Source of the DNA: CAVZYN01 sp963779515
GTDB taxonomy: Bacteria; Pseudomonadota; Alphaproteobacteria; Rhizobiales; Hyphomicrobiaceae
Reading direction: 5' to 3'
Length of the DNA: 64,000 bases
NCBI GenBank assembly: GCA_963779515.1
Contig: CAVZYN010000003.1
Coordinates: forward strand, 124,001 to 188,000
Both the position numbers and the translations under genes were made by a program. Under the pieces are notes generated by a model. The model saw only the letters and a list, made by a program, of their open reading frames with translations, searched no databases and was not told where the DNA came from. Numbering within the stretch: position 1 is the first letter of the stretch; every line of letters starts with the position of its first letter. Positions 54,800 to 63,426 of the stretch are shown here, one piece after another.

Positions 54800-57493
54800 T
54801 CACGCCGGCGCTGAAATCCGCAGTCCAATGCGCGTGTCGTAGGATACCGGCTTCTGCACGCCGTCGAGGTCCGTGACCGTGCCGCGCCAGCCGTTGCCGT
54901 CGGGCTCGAGCAATAACAACGGTTGCTCCTGCTCCCATTCGGGCCACGTCGCCGTGGCGTCGGCTATGAGATTTGCAATCTCACCTTTGGGGGCAGGCAC
55001 GCCAGCGGCTTTCTTGCGATTGAGGCTGACCTCGCTGAGCGCCCAGGCACGCCGCACATCGCCGTCGTCGGCATGGCACCACGGCACGACCGAACCGCTT
55101 TCGATCCTGCCGATACGGAACACCGTGACGGCTTCGCCGAGGCGTGTGGGCGTGACCGTGTCGGCCTGCCAATTGGCGTTGTTGCCGCCATACGCGTCTC
55201 CAACGACCAGCAGGTTCGCGCGCGCGATTGACTGCGCCGCCCTATAGCGGCCTTCGGCATCTTGGGAAGCTTTGCGCAACGGCTGCGGTATGTCCTCGAG
55301 TTCATTGCCGACATACACTCGTTCAATCAGTCCGCGCACACCGTCTGGCGTTTCGATGCAACCCGTTTGGACCAGCGCCTTGGCGCTGCGCCAGACGATC
55401 CCGTGATGGGCATAGACCGCAGCGGCGCGTGGTGACATCTGGCGATACCAATTGCGGTCAGCGACTGTTCGCCAATCGGGTGCGAATACCAAAAGTTCAG
55501 GCGCATCGACGGGCCGATGGTTGCGCTCCGTATGCCGCCACAGCCGGCCCGCGCGCTGGATCACAAGGTCGATCGGCGCAAGATCCGCAATCATTGCGTC
55601 GACGTCGTAGTCAAGCGACTGCTCCAAAATTTGCGTTCCAACCAGCACGAAACCCTTTCGTTTCGCAGGATCGCCGTTTCGCCCGAGCGTCGCGCGTACG
55701 CGCTCCTCGACCTTGAGCCGATCACCCATGGCGAAGCGCGCATGCAACAGCACGGGCTCGAGACGCTGCTGACGCAAGGCCTCGACCGCCTCGATCGCGT
55801 CGTCGACGGAGTTTCTGATCCAAGCCACGGCGGCGCCGCGTTCTGCCATGTCAACGACATGCGCGACTGCCGTATCGACCGACTCGATGGCGCGAACAGG
55901 CAGGCGTCGCTGTCGATCGTTGCGCGTTGCAACGGGCTGCACCTGAACGCCCGCAGCCGAAACGAGTGTCACGAGGGGATAATCGCTGACCGCCTCGACC
56001 TGCGGCATTGCGCCGACGCCTTTTGCGAAGGCCTTCGTCAAAGCTTCGCGCTGCGCCGCCGGCAGCGTCGCCGACAAGATGATTGCAGAACCGCCGAGCG
56101 CCGCATGAAACTCGAGAAGGCGCTCAAGTTCGCGGCCCATGTAGGCGTCGTAGGCGTGGGCCTCGTCGACAATCAGCACCTTGTCGGCGAGGCCCCAGAG
56201 CCGCAACGCTTGATGTTTGGTTGGCAAGGCGCCGAGAAAAGCCTGGTCGATCGTGCCGACGCCCACGTGCGCCAGGAAGGCCTTACGCCGGTCGTCTGCG
56301 ATCCAGGCGGCGCAAACGGCACTGGACTCGTCGCCTCGTGCCTCCGCGTTGCGATTGCTGACCCTGTTCGAAGCCAGGGGAAGAATTGAGGCCTCGAAAC
56401 CGGCGTGCAACGCCCGCCGCCCGTGGGCAAGAACCAGCGATGGCTGCGCCGTGTCAGCAAAGAGGCGCCGATAACTCTCGCCGAGCCGATCGAACATGGC
56501 GTTCGCCGTCGCCATCGTCGGCAATGCGAAGAAGAGGCCATCAGCTCGGCCGCCCTCGATCAACCGCGCGGCGAGCAGAACGGACGCTTCGGTTTTGCCG
56601 CTGCCCGTAACGTCCTCGACGATCGCGAGCACGGGGCCTTCTGGCAGGTCCACCGCTCCCAAGTGCGACTGAAGCGGGCTCGGCATCACGATGTTGGGAA
56701 ACAAGCGCTCAGCCGATAGAGCGGTCGCCGATGGAACCGGTGCCATGCCGGAGGCTGTAATCGCTCTTTTGGCGCACTCACGCGCCTGCGCCCAATAGTC
56801 CGTGAGTGAGATGTCTGACGAACAATACGGAAAATGCGTCCTGTCCGATCCGATCCAGTCCGCGAGATTGGTCAAACCCGCAAGGCTCCACGATAGCGCG
56901 GCAAGCTTGGCACGATCTGGTTTTGCAAGAGGCTCGAAAGGCGCAAAAAGCGCCATCACTGCTTTGGCGTAGGCGAGCGCTGCTGCAACGCCAGCCTTCT
57001 TCATCCCATCGATGGTGGTCGTGCTGCCATCACCACTGACGGGCCTACCATGGTGCCCGGCCACCGCCGCCCACAACGCGTCGACCTGATATGACCAAGC
57101 CTGCTCTGTTAGTGCTGGGGTCAAAAGCCCCGGAAAATCCAGTTTCTCGCGGAGATCGAACGCTGTTTGTGTGTGATGAGGTCCTTGCGCGACTTGCAAG
57201 GGTCCGAGAGCTTTTGCCGGCCAAGCGCCGGGCACCTTGCATTGAAATGCTTCGGCGAACTTGCCAATATCGTGCAGCGCAATCAAAGCGACGAACACGC
57301 GCCGCGCATTGTCCGGCGACGCCCCGAGCAATCGCGCCATCAGAGCGAGCTTGCGAGGGTTTTGTTCCAGCATCAGATCTGCAACGGCCGCTACGTCGAG
57401 GTTGTGGAAAGCAAGCGGATGCGTAGATGGCTCGCCTTGCCGATCACCTCCTGCCTTGCCCCAGAATAAATGTGCGTCCGAAATCGTCTCCAT
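54800..57493 (-). CDS. cas3: Cas3, type I-E CRISPR helicase-nuclease
   Basis: An 897-residue protein of normal length. The HD nuclease domain has His30 (PLAFHNLDV), ALIALHDIGKF (His74-Asp75) and AGHHGRP (about 145-151). The helicase has Walker A TGSGKT (296-301), DEAH (443-446), ILSATLP (472-478) and LDYDVDAMIADLAPIDLVIQ with RAGRLWRH. The C-terminus ends with the family's closing WRGTVTDLDGVQKPV segment, so it is not truncated. Cas3 is recruited by target-bound Cascade through Cas8e, whose N-terminal part is missing here. First gene of the cas operon; the next gene downstream is the antitoxin. Confidence 0.96.
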   Translation of the reverse strand: METISDAHLFWGKAGGDRQGEPSTHPLAFHNLDVAAVADLMLEQNPRKLALMARLLGASPDNARRVFVALIALHDIGKFAEAFQCKVPGAWPAKALGPLQVAQGPHHTQTAFDLREKLDFPGLLTPALTEQAWSYQVDALWAAVAGHHGRPVSGDGSTTTIDGMKKAGVAAALAYAKAVMALFAPFEPLAKPDRAKLAALSWSLAGLTNLADWIGSDRTHFPYCSSDISLTDYWAQARECAKRAITASGMAPVPSATALSAERLFPNIVMPSPLQSHLGAVDLPEGPVLAIVEDVTGSGKTEASVLLAARLIEGGRADGLFFALPTMATANAMFDRLGESYRRLFADTAQPSLVLAHGRRALHAGFEASILPLASNRVSNRNAEARGDESSAVCAAWIADDRRKAFLAHVGVGTIDQAFLGALPTKHQALRLWGLADKVLIVDEAHAYDAYMGRELERLLEFHAALGGSAIILSATLPAAQREALTKAFAKGVGAMPQVEAVSDYPLVTLVSAAGVQVQPVATRNDRQRRLPVRAIESVDTAVAHVVDMAERGAAVAWIRNSVDDAIEAVEALRQQRLEPVLLHARFAMGDRLKVEERVRATLGRNGDPAKRKGFVLVGTQILEQSLDYDVDAMIADLAPIDLVIQRAGRLWRHTERNHRPVDAPELLVFAPDWRTVADRNWYRQMSPRAAAVYAHHGIVWRSAKALVQTGCIETPDGVRGLIERVYVGNELEDIPQPLRKASQDAEGRYRAAQSIARANLLVVGDAYGGNNANWQADTVTPTRLGEAVTVFRIGRIESGSVVPWCHADDGDVRRAWALSEVSLNRKKAAGVPAPKGEIANLIADATATWPEWEQEQPLLLLEPDGNGWRGTVTDLDGVQKPVSYDTRIGLRISAPA

Positions 57494-58920
57494 TCAGCCA
57501 CGCTATTCGGGCGCCCTTCTGATGGCAATCATCATGCGTGGCGATAGCTGCACCAGAGTGCGAAGGCGCCAACGCAGGGTCACCTCGCAAATCTCGTGTT
57601 TGATTGCGCAGAATGCAGGTGTGGAGTTGGGCCACGCTTGCGCGGCGATAGTTGGCGCGCAATTGACGACGCGCTTCGCGCACTGAAATTAAGCTTTCAC
57701 AATAGGAACTCGCGGGAAATTTCAGAACCGCTTTTTGGACATCGAGATAAAAGAACGACGTCAGACGCGCGCCAAATCCAGCAACGGCGGCCGATGCGCT
57801 GACGTCACAAAACTGGTCGTGGCGTCAACGCGCCGAATACGCGATCAATATCAATGCGAATATTGACGCCATCGAAAATCAACGGCGTGTTGGCGGCGTT
57901 TTCACGCAGCTCTTTCTGGACGCTCTGTGTTCCTTCCGTGACTGACAGGCCCTCGGCGAAAATTCGGGCGCCTCGCGGCCGGCCCGGCCACGACCGGGTG
58001 CTATCGTGCGGCCCGGCGCGGGCCACACGACCGAGCCCCGCCGGTCTCGGCCCTCGCGGGTGACGCCCCCTGGCGCAAGTTTGCGATGGTACAAATGTTT
58101 GACGTCAGGCGATGAAGCTGCGCCACACCTATGCGCGAATGAATTGACGTCGGACGCACTCGGACCCACCAGAGGGATGGCCATCCCCCGCTCTGCCGTC
58201 GCCGCTCGCCCTTCGGGTGCGGTGCAAGCGAGCGGTGATCCGGCGAGAGTTTGGCACCAAGTCAAGAGACATTGCCTACCCCGACACTCCAGCATGCCAT
58301 CGTGCTCGACGCTGCCAAGGCCAAGCCTTCGGTGGCCGCTGAAACGCGGCCAGCCTTGACAGCGTCTGCGCGCGATGGCCGCGTGGACACGCGGTCGGGG
58401 CGGAAGAAAAGCCTCCGGCGGGGATCGAACAAAAGAAAACAAGGCCGGTTCCTTGACTCGCATCCCGCAATCAGAGAACGGCTCCGGAGGGATGGGGGAA
58501 AAATGCGCGTACCGGGGCACGCGCGGGACCGCGGGGTCGTGCTCGCTGACGTCAGCGTTGACGCTTCCCGCTGGGTCCCGGCGCGTCCCTCTTTTCCCCA
58601 CGTTTCCCCATTCCCCAATCAGCCACATCCGCAATAAGTTCGAAAGCAATCTTCGACAGGATCACGTCGTGAACCCGTTGCAACCCAAGAAGCGCAATAC
58701 GCGAATTTCGGGCGCGGCGCCGTCCGGGCCTCAGTTGTCTGTTGGACCTGCGTGGCGGCGACTCCCGGGGCATGAAAAACACTTGCAACGGCCAACGTGT
58801 GCAAGGGCTCGCTCTGGTGACGACGACAAGGCCTCTAAGCGGAATCGAAAGCCGCGATGCCTCCCAACTCGTCCATGCAATGAACTCGATAGACAGCGTG
58901 AATCCCAGCCCGCGCTCGTT
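57494..58920. other. 1.4-kb region between cas3 and the integrase module, no supported gene
   Basis: It should hold the cas3 promoter. Frames of 60-250 codons exist but read as low-complexity. A short minus frame ending near 57805 with AANTPLIFDGVNIRIDIDRV looks more protein-like but has no family I know. Dyads include TCAATAT-N8-ATATTGA (57845-57866) and TGGCGTCAA/TTGACGCCA (57820-57828, 57863-57871). GACGTC palindromes recur at 57757, 57801, 58101, 58146 and 58548. Confidence 0.5.
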
Positions 58921-59238
58921 GTGCGCATCGCGGATCTCGCAGTGACAACAACCATGAGCAAGAGATATTGGCAGCGTCGCATCACCCGCGGTGAGGTTCC
59001 GGGCTCACGAGCATTGCCACTTGGCCGCCGAAAGATGTACTTTGTCGAGTGGGTGCTCTTTCAGCCGTGGTGGGATCGCGAATTGCAAACGGTGGGTCCA
59101 TGCCCAAGAATCTCAAGAAGCGCGGGCGCATTTGGTGGTACAAAATCCGCCATCACGGGCGGGACTTCGAGGGCTCCCTCGAAACAGAACACACTTCAGT
59201 TGCTAAGGAGCGCTTTGCAAAGGTGTGCGAGCGACTGA
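58921..59238 (+). CDS. Helix-turn-helix excisionase-like small protein
   Basis: About 105 residues from a GTG at 58921; the true start is unresolved and the frame is open far upstream. VRIADLAVTTTMSKRYWQRR followed by ITRGEVPGSRALPLGRRKMY fits the winged-helix fold of excisionases and AlpA-like proteins, with a WW motif (FQPWWDREL) after it. The C-terminal 45 residues overlap the integrase start in another frame. Position before int suits a recombination directionality factor. Confidence 0.45.
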   Translation: MRIADLAVTTTMSKRYWQRRITRGEVPGSRALPLGRRKMYFVEWVLFQPWWDRELQTVGPCPRISRSAGAFGGTKSAITGGTSRAPSKQNTLQLLRSALQRCASD

Positions 59239-60149
59239 AAGGTCAACGTTGGGGTGAGAGCCGCCCCAAGACATTCAACGAAGCGGCAGAGCGGTTCGCC
59301 AGTGAGCACTTCCCGACACTAAAGGTTGCCAGCGCGCGGCGATATTTCGCCAGCATGAAGCATTTGCTGGAGAACTTTGATGGTGTCCTCCTCGAAGATA
59401 TTACATCGGCACGACTGAGCGAACTCGAGCAAAGGCGGCGGCGTGATGGCGTCACGACGTCGTCGATACGCCGAGACCTCGCGTGTCTCTCAGTGGTGTT
59501 TTCGTGCGCCGAGGAATGGGAGTGGATCAAATACAATCCCGTGAAGCCGTTTCTGCGCGGCCGCGCCAAGCGCGGGCTCAGTGAAGGGGCGCCGCGAACT
59601 AGATATCTCACTGGAAACGAGGAGGCCGACGTCCTGGCGCATGCGGCGGCCAAGGTGCGAAGCACCATCATCTTTGCAATCGATACGGGGCTGCGGAAAG
59701 AAGAGCAGTTTTCCCTGCTCTGGTCGGACGTTGATTTGGAGGCGCGCGAGATCCATGTGCGCGCCGAGGTGACGAAGAATGCTAAATCACGTGACGTGCC
59801 ACTTCTCGACCGATCCGTTACCCTCCTGAGGCAGATGAGGTGCGCCCCGACGTCGACATTCGTCTTCTCGACCCACAGCGGCGAACGCTATTCGCCGAGT
59901 TCGCCGACCAACTACGAATCGCTTCAGAAAGCCTGCCACCGGGCGGCACTATCGGAACATGTCGAATGGCACGACTTGCGGCGCACCTGCGGATGCCGGC
60001 TTCTGCAGGACCACGGGCTTACGATGGTGGAAGTGAGCAAGTGGCTCGGTCACTCATCGATCCTCGTGACTGAACGGCACTATGCGTTCCTGCACAGGCA
60101 CGCCCTTCGCGATGCCTTGACGCGCAACCGTCAAGGATACCGACGCTGA
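59100..60149 (+). CDS. int: Tyrosine-type integrase of the island
   Basis: A 349-residue site-specific recombinase. The N-terminal arm-binding domain (LKKRGRIWWYKIRHHGRDFE) is followed by a SAM-like core-binding domain and the catalytic domain. Catalytic residues are seen as Arg in IDTGLRKEEQFSLLW, Lys in VTKNAKSRDVPL, HxxR in VEWHDLRRTCGCRLL, His in WLGHSSILV and Tyr in TERHYAFLHRHAL. The ATG at 59100 (MPKNLKKRGR) is preferred over one 51 bases upstream. It ends 91 bases before attR and should excise or integrate the island at tRNA-Cys. Confidence 0.95.
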   Translation: MPKNLKKRGRIWWYKIRHHGRDFEGSLETEHTSVAKERFAKVCERLKGQRWGESRPKTFNEAAERFASEHFPTLKVASARRYFASMKHLLENFDGVLLEDITSARLSELEQRRRRDGVTTSSIRRDLACLSVVFSCAEEWEWIKYNPVKPFLRGRAKRGLSEGAPRTRYLTGNEEADVLAHAAAKVRSTIIFAIDTGLRKEEQFSLLWSDVDLEAREIHVRAEVTKNAKSRDVPLLDRSVTLLRQMRCAPTSTFVFSTHSGERYSPSSPTNYESLQKACHRAALSEHVEWHDLRRTCGCRLLQDHGLTMVEVSKWLGHSSILVTERHYAFLHRHALRDALTRNRQGYRR

Positions 60150-60240
60150 AGCCGCCTTGTTGGGACATTATTCGGGACGGCGGCGACCGTCGTCTGGTTT
60201 ATGTCGTCAAAACAACAGCTTGCACTCAATAGCCTGCGAT

Positions 60241-60286
60241 CTGCAAATCCGCGTACCCCGGTTCAATTCCGGGCGTGGCCTCCAAA
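60241..60286 (+). repeat. attR: right copy of the 46-bp attachment repeat
   Basis: Identical to 44343-44388. It contains the tRNA-Cys 3' part from the anticodon loop through CCA plus three A bases but lacks the 5' half, so it is not a tRNA gene. It marks the right end of the island. Confidence 0.93.
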
Positions 60287-60328
60287 GCCCGTAAGCAAAT
60301 TCATTAAAGCCTGCTCCGTCCTAAGCTA

Positions 60329-60380
60329 AAGACGCGTCCGCCCCGCCGCCAGGGTCGGGACAAAATGGGACGGAATCGTG
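60329..60380 (+). repeat. att-flanking sequence block, right (outside the island)
   Basis: AAGACGCGTCCG, then CCAGGGTCGGGACAAAATG and GGACGGAATCGTG. It is similar, not identical, to 44431-44485 inside the left end, about 40 bases from its att copy in each case. It suggests that this chromosomal flank once belonged to a related element. Confidence 0.55.
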
Positions 60381-60452
60381 CTTTGATTGCTACGGTCTGC
60401 GCTCAACGCGCCACGGCACATAACGAGGCGATCCAGAAGACAAGAGGCATTG

Positions 60453-61880
60453 TTACTCGCCGGTCGACGGTTCTTGCCAGCCGATGAGGTCGCTTGGCCG
60501 GTGGCGATATTGCCGCGAGTAGCGATCGGGAGCATTGAGAATCGTCGGGCAATGGCCGCCCTCAATTCGAGCAATCCAGCCCAGCAGTTTCTGCTTCAAC
60601 TCATCGGCCAATTCCCGGAAGGCCGTCATGCCGACGAGGTTCACCATCTCGTAGGGATCACTGTCAAGGTCGTAGAGATAGCACTCCCGATAGGTGTCCG
60701 AACGCGGCGCGTCACTGCGATACTCGGACGTCACGCCGTATTTCCACTTGTGCGTTCTGAGGGCTCTGCCGGTCTCGGTCTCGCTGATCTGGAAGAACAC
60801 GTCTTGCCGCCACGGCGCCCGCGCATCGCGGACGACCGGCAGGATCGACATTCCGGTCATGGACTTTGGAACCTCCAGGCCGGCGGCGTCGAGCAATGTC
60901 GGGGCCACATCGATGGTGCTGAACAGCGCGCGGACCTGACCGCCGCCGTTGAAGCCCGGGCCGGTGATCATTGTTGGAACCCGCACCGCGCTCTCGTGGC
61001 ACGACCGCTTATATTCGTCGTTGCGCGTCTTGAAGTGGCAGGCGTGGTCGGAGGTGAACATGACGATCGTGTTGTCGAGCATGCCGAGGCTCTTCAGCGC
61101 ATCGATCAGGCGGCCAAATGCCTCGTCGAGCCGCTTGACCATGCCGTAGTAGCCGCCGAGGTGCCAGGAGCTGGTGCCCTTGAGCGTCGCGAGATCCGGC
61201 GGCGTCCATTGTTTCGCGGTCAAGGCTTCGCGGTAGCCGTCGGGCGGCGGATAGTCGTCGGTATGGTTCTGGTGGTGCGGCTCAAGAAACGACACGAATA
61301 GGAAGAACGGTTCATTCTGATGGCGATCGCAGAATCGGATCGCGGCATCGGTCAAGGCATCGACGCGGTAGCCGGGAAGCTTTCGCTTCTGATCATCGCC
61401 ATCGAAAAGGACGCAGTCGTAGGCGTCTGAAACGAATTCCAGAAGGTTGGCGGCAAGCCAGCTCTGATAGCCGCCGCGCTCCCTGACCGGCACAGGATCC
61501 TGGCCGCCCAGGTGCCATTTTCCGATGTAACCAGTTGTGTAGCCGCTGCGCGTGAAAACCTTGGCGATTGTTTCGTCGTGCTCGGCAAGCGGAATGCCAT
61601 TGCGGAACACACCCGTTTCAGTGGCGAACCGCCCCGTCTGCATCGAGGATCGTGCCGGGCCGCACAGTGGCTGGCTCGTGAACGAATGAAAGAGGTGAGT
61701 GCCCGATCGCGCCAGCCGGTCGAAGTTCGGCGTCAACTCCATCGGATTGCCATGCACGCCGGTCGTGTCGTGCCGCTGTTGATCGGTAAAAAAGACGATG
61801 ACGTTGGGTTGGCTCACGGCCTTGCTGTCCTCTGATCGCCAGCGAATGCAACGCTGGCTGTCGTTTGGCGGAACATACAT
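60453..61880 (-). CDS. Sulfatase (formylglycine-dependent, Cys type)
   Basis: A 475-residue alkaline-phosphatase-fold sulfatase. The start region NVIVFFTDQQRHDTTGVHGN holds the metal-binding Asp residues. The formylglycine motif C-x-P-x-R is present as SQPLCGPARSSMQTGR, so it needs a formylglycine-generating enzyme. TTGYIGKWHLGG and FTSDHACHF are further metal-site segments. The ATG at 61880 is used; a GTG at 61817 with GAGGA upstream would give a more typical short N-terminus. Divergent from a sugar-type ABC importer, so it may release sulfate from an imported sulfated carbohydrate (inference). Confidence 0.9.
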   Translation of the reverse strand: MYVPPNDSQRCIRWRSEDSKAVSQPNVIVFFTDQQRHDTTGVHGNPMELTPNFDRLARSGTHLFHSFTSQPLCGPARSSMQTGRFATETGVFRNGIPLAEHDETIAKVFTRSGYTTGYIGKWHLGGQDPVPVRERGGYQSWLAANLLEFVSDAYDCVLFDGDDQKRKLPGYRVDALTDAAIRFCDRHQNEPFFLFVSFLEPHHQNHTDDYPPPDGYREALTAKQWTPPDLATLKGTSSWHLGGYYGMVKRLDEAFGRLIDALKSLGMLDNTIVMFTSDHACHFKTRNDEYKRSCHESAVRVPTMITGPGFNGGGQVRALFSTIDVAPTLLDAAGLEVPKSMTGMSILPVVRDARAPWRQDVFFQISETETGRALRTHKWKYGVTSEYRSDAPRSDTYRECYLYDLDSDPYEMVNLVGMTAFRELADELKQKLLGWIARIEGGHCPTILNAPDRYSRQYRHRPSDLIGWQEPSTGE

Positions 61881-61973
61881 ATCCTTGCCTTCTACAACGG
61901 CATGCGCAAGTCTGAACCTTGGTACATGCCGTCACGCGCCGTTTCGTCCGCCAAAAGAATCCGGGAGGAGTTC

Positions 61974-63362
61974 ATGAAGAAGCCGTCGATGGCCCATCGT
62001 ATTGCCCTTGCGATGACGGCTGCAGTGCTGATCCCCGCGCTGATCCCCGCGCTGATCTCAAGTATCCCCGTCTCCGCTCAAGAAAAATTCCTCGATGTCG
62101 GCAAACAGGCGCCGATCTCGATCCTGATCAACGCCTCGCCCTGGTACAACGGTTTCGAGAGTGTCGTCGCCGAGTACGAGAAGCAGACCGGCAATAAGGT
62201 CCGGCTCGAGGTGACACCGTTCGACGGCATGATTGAAAAGGCCCGCTCGGCCGTTCGCAGCGGTGGCACCAGCCCGCTTGACCTGCTCAATATCGTTGGT
62301 TTTGCCACCGTCGAGTTCTACAAGGGCGGCTTCCTGCAGCCGTTGGACGAGATCGACCCGACCTTCAAGGTGCCGCCGGAAGTTTATGCCCTCGATGACG
62401 CCGGTTGCTGGGATGAGAAGAAGGAATTCCGCACCTGCGCCACGGGCAAGCTCATGGGCTACGCGCCCAACGGCAACGTGCAGCTCTTCTACTATCGCAA
62501 GGACATCTACGCTCAGAAAGGCTTGAAGGTACCGGTCACCTACGCCGACGTGCTGGCGAACTGCAAGGCCCTGCACAATCCGCCGAATACCTACGGATAT
62601 CTTCAGCGCGGCGAAAAGGGTGACGGGATCTACTACGACTTCATGTCCTATTTCCTGGCCTACGGTGCCAAGGCCGAAGCCGATGCTGCGAACGGTGACT
62701 TCACGGTCACCCTCAACAGCCCGCAGGCGAAGGCCGCGCTCGACACGTTCATCGAGATCGGCCGGACGTGCGGACCACCAAACCATGGCACACTTGGTCA
62801 GGGCGATCTCATCCAGCTGATGCAGACCGGCAAAGGCATGCAGGGACACGCCGTCGTCGCGGCCTTCCCGAACTACGACAATCCGCAGAAGTCGGCAGTG
62901 GTCGGCCAAATCAATGCGGCGGTACTGCCGCGCGCCACGCCGGACGGCAAGCCCGGCGTCGCCATCGGCAGCTGGGTTTTCGCGATTCCGAAGAATGCCA
63001 CTGATGCCGGCAAAAAGGGCGCAATCGCATTCTCGAAGTGGTTCCTGACCTATAAGGCGCAGTACGCCTACGCCCAAGGCGGCGGCATTCCAGTGCGCAA
63101 GGACGTGTTCGACTCCGACCTCAAGGACCAGCCGAAGTTTCGCTGGATGCAGGCCTACAAGGACGAAATCGGCCACGGCAAACAAATGTTCGGCTACGTC
63201 GAGGGCCCAGCGGTCACCAATGCGATCGGCCTCAGGCTCAACCAGGCGCTGATCGGCGAATTGAGCTCGGCGGCGGCACTCAATCGGGCGGCCGCCGACA
63301 TGCAGGCGATCTTTCAGAAGAACGGGCGCAAGACCGGGTTGATGCCGCCGCTGCCGGAATGA
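61974..63362 (+). CDS. ABC transporter extracellular solute-binding protein (family 1, sugar type)
   Basis: A 462-residue periplasmic protein. The ATG at 61974 follows GGGAGGAG and gives a signal peptide with an internal tandem repeat (LIPALIPALIS). The mature part, ISILINASPWYNGFESVVAE then KQTGNKVRLEVTPFDGMIEK, matches family-1 carbohydrate-binding proteins. A permease gene follows after 64 bases. With the divergent sulfatase it may serve uptake of a sulfated or other glycan-derived sugar. Confidence 0.88.
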   Translation: MKKPSMAHRIALAMTAAVLIPALIPALISSIPVSAQEKFLDVGKQAPISILINASPWYNGFESVVAEYEKQTGNKVRLEVTPFDGMIEKARSAVRSGGTSPLDLLNIVGFATVEFYKGGFLQPLDEIDPTFKVPPEVYALDDAGCWDEKKEFRTCATGKLMGYAPNGNVQLFYYRKDIYAQKGLKVPVTYADVLANCKALHNPPNTYGYLQRGEKGDGIYYDFMSYFLAYGAKAEADAANGDFTVTLNSPQAKAALDTFIEIGRTCGPPNHGTLGQGDLIQLMQTGKGMQGHAVVAAFPNYDNPQKSAVVGQINAAVLPRATPDGKPGVAIGSWVFAIPKNATDAGKKGAIAFSKWFLTYKAQYAYAQGGGIPVRKDVFDSDLKDQPKFRWMQAYKDEIGHGKQMFGYVEGPAVTNAIGLRLNQALIGELSSAAALNRAAADMQAIFQKNGRKTGLMPPLPE

Positions 63363-63426
63363 CTCCAGCCCGGCAGCCGCCCCTGTCCAGCGGGGCGGCT
63401 GCCGGCCGATCGAGGGGGAGCAGTCG

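Larger units (their letters stand above)
44343..60286. mobile_element. 15.9-kb integrative genomic island in tRNA-Cys carrying type I-E CRISPR-Cas
   Basis: The element is bounded by identical 46-bp repeats: the 3' end of tRNA-Cys (44343-44388) and a second copy at 60241-60286 that has no acceptor 5' half. A tyrosine recombinase gene ends 91 bases inside the right copy, the usual arrangement for tRNA-borne islands. The cargo is the CRISPR array, a complete but damaged cas operon and a TacA/TacT toxin-antitoxin module. A small helix-turn-helix protein overlapping the integrase start could be the excisionase. No conjugation, replication or phage structural genes are present, so it would need help for transfer. 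Confidence 0.92.

Noticed and set aside
57879..58649. A 256-codon frame upstream of cas3 that might be a cas regulator
   Set aside because: No recognisable domain, heavy in Pro/Arg/Ser, and overlapped by equally long frames on both strands.
60241..60286. A second tRNA-Cys gene
   Set aside because: Only the 3' half is present; there is no acceptor 5' strand or D-arm. It is attR.
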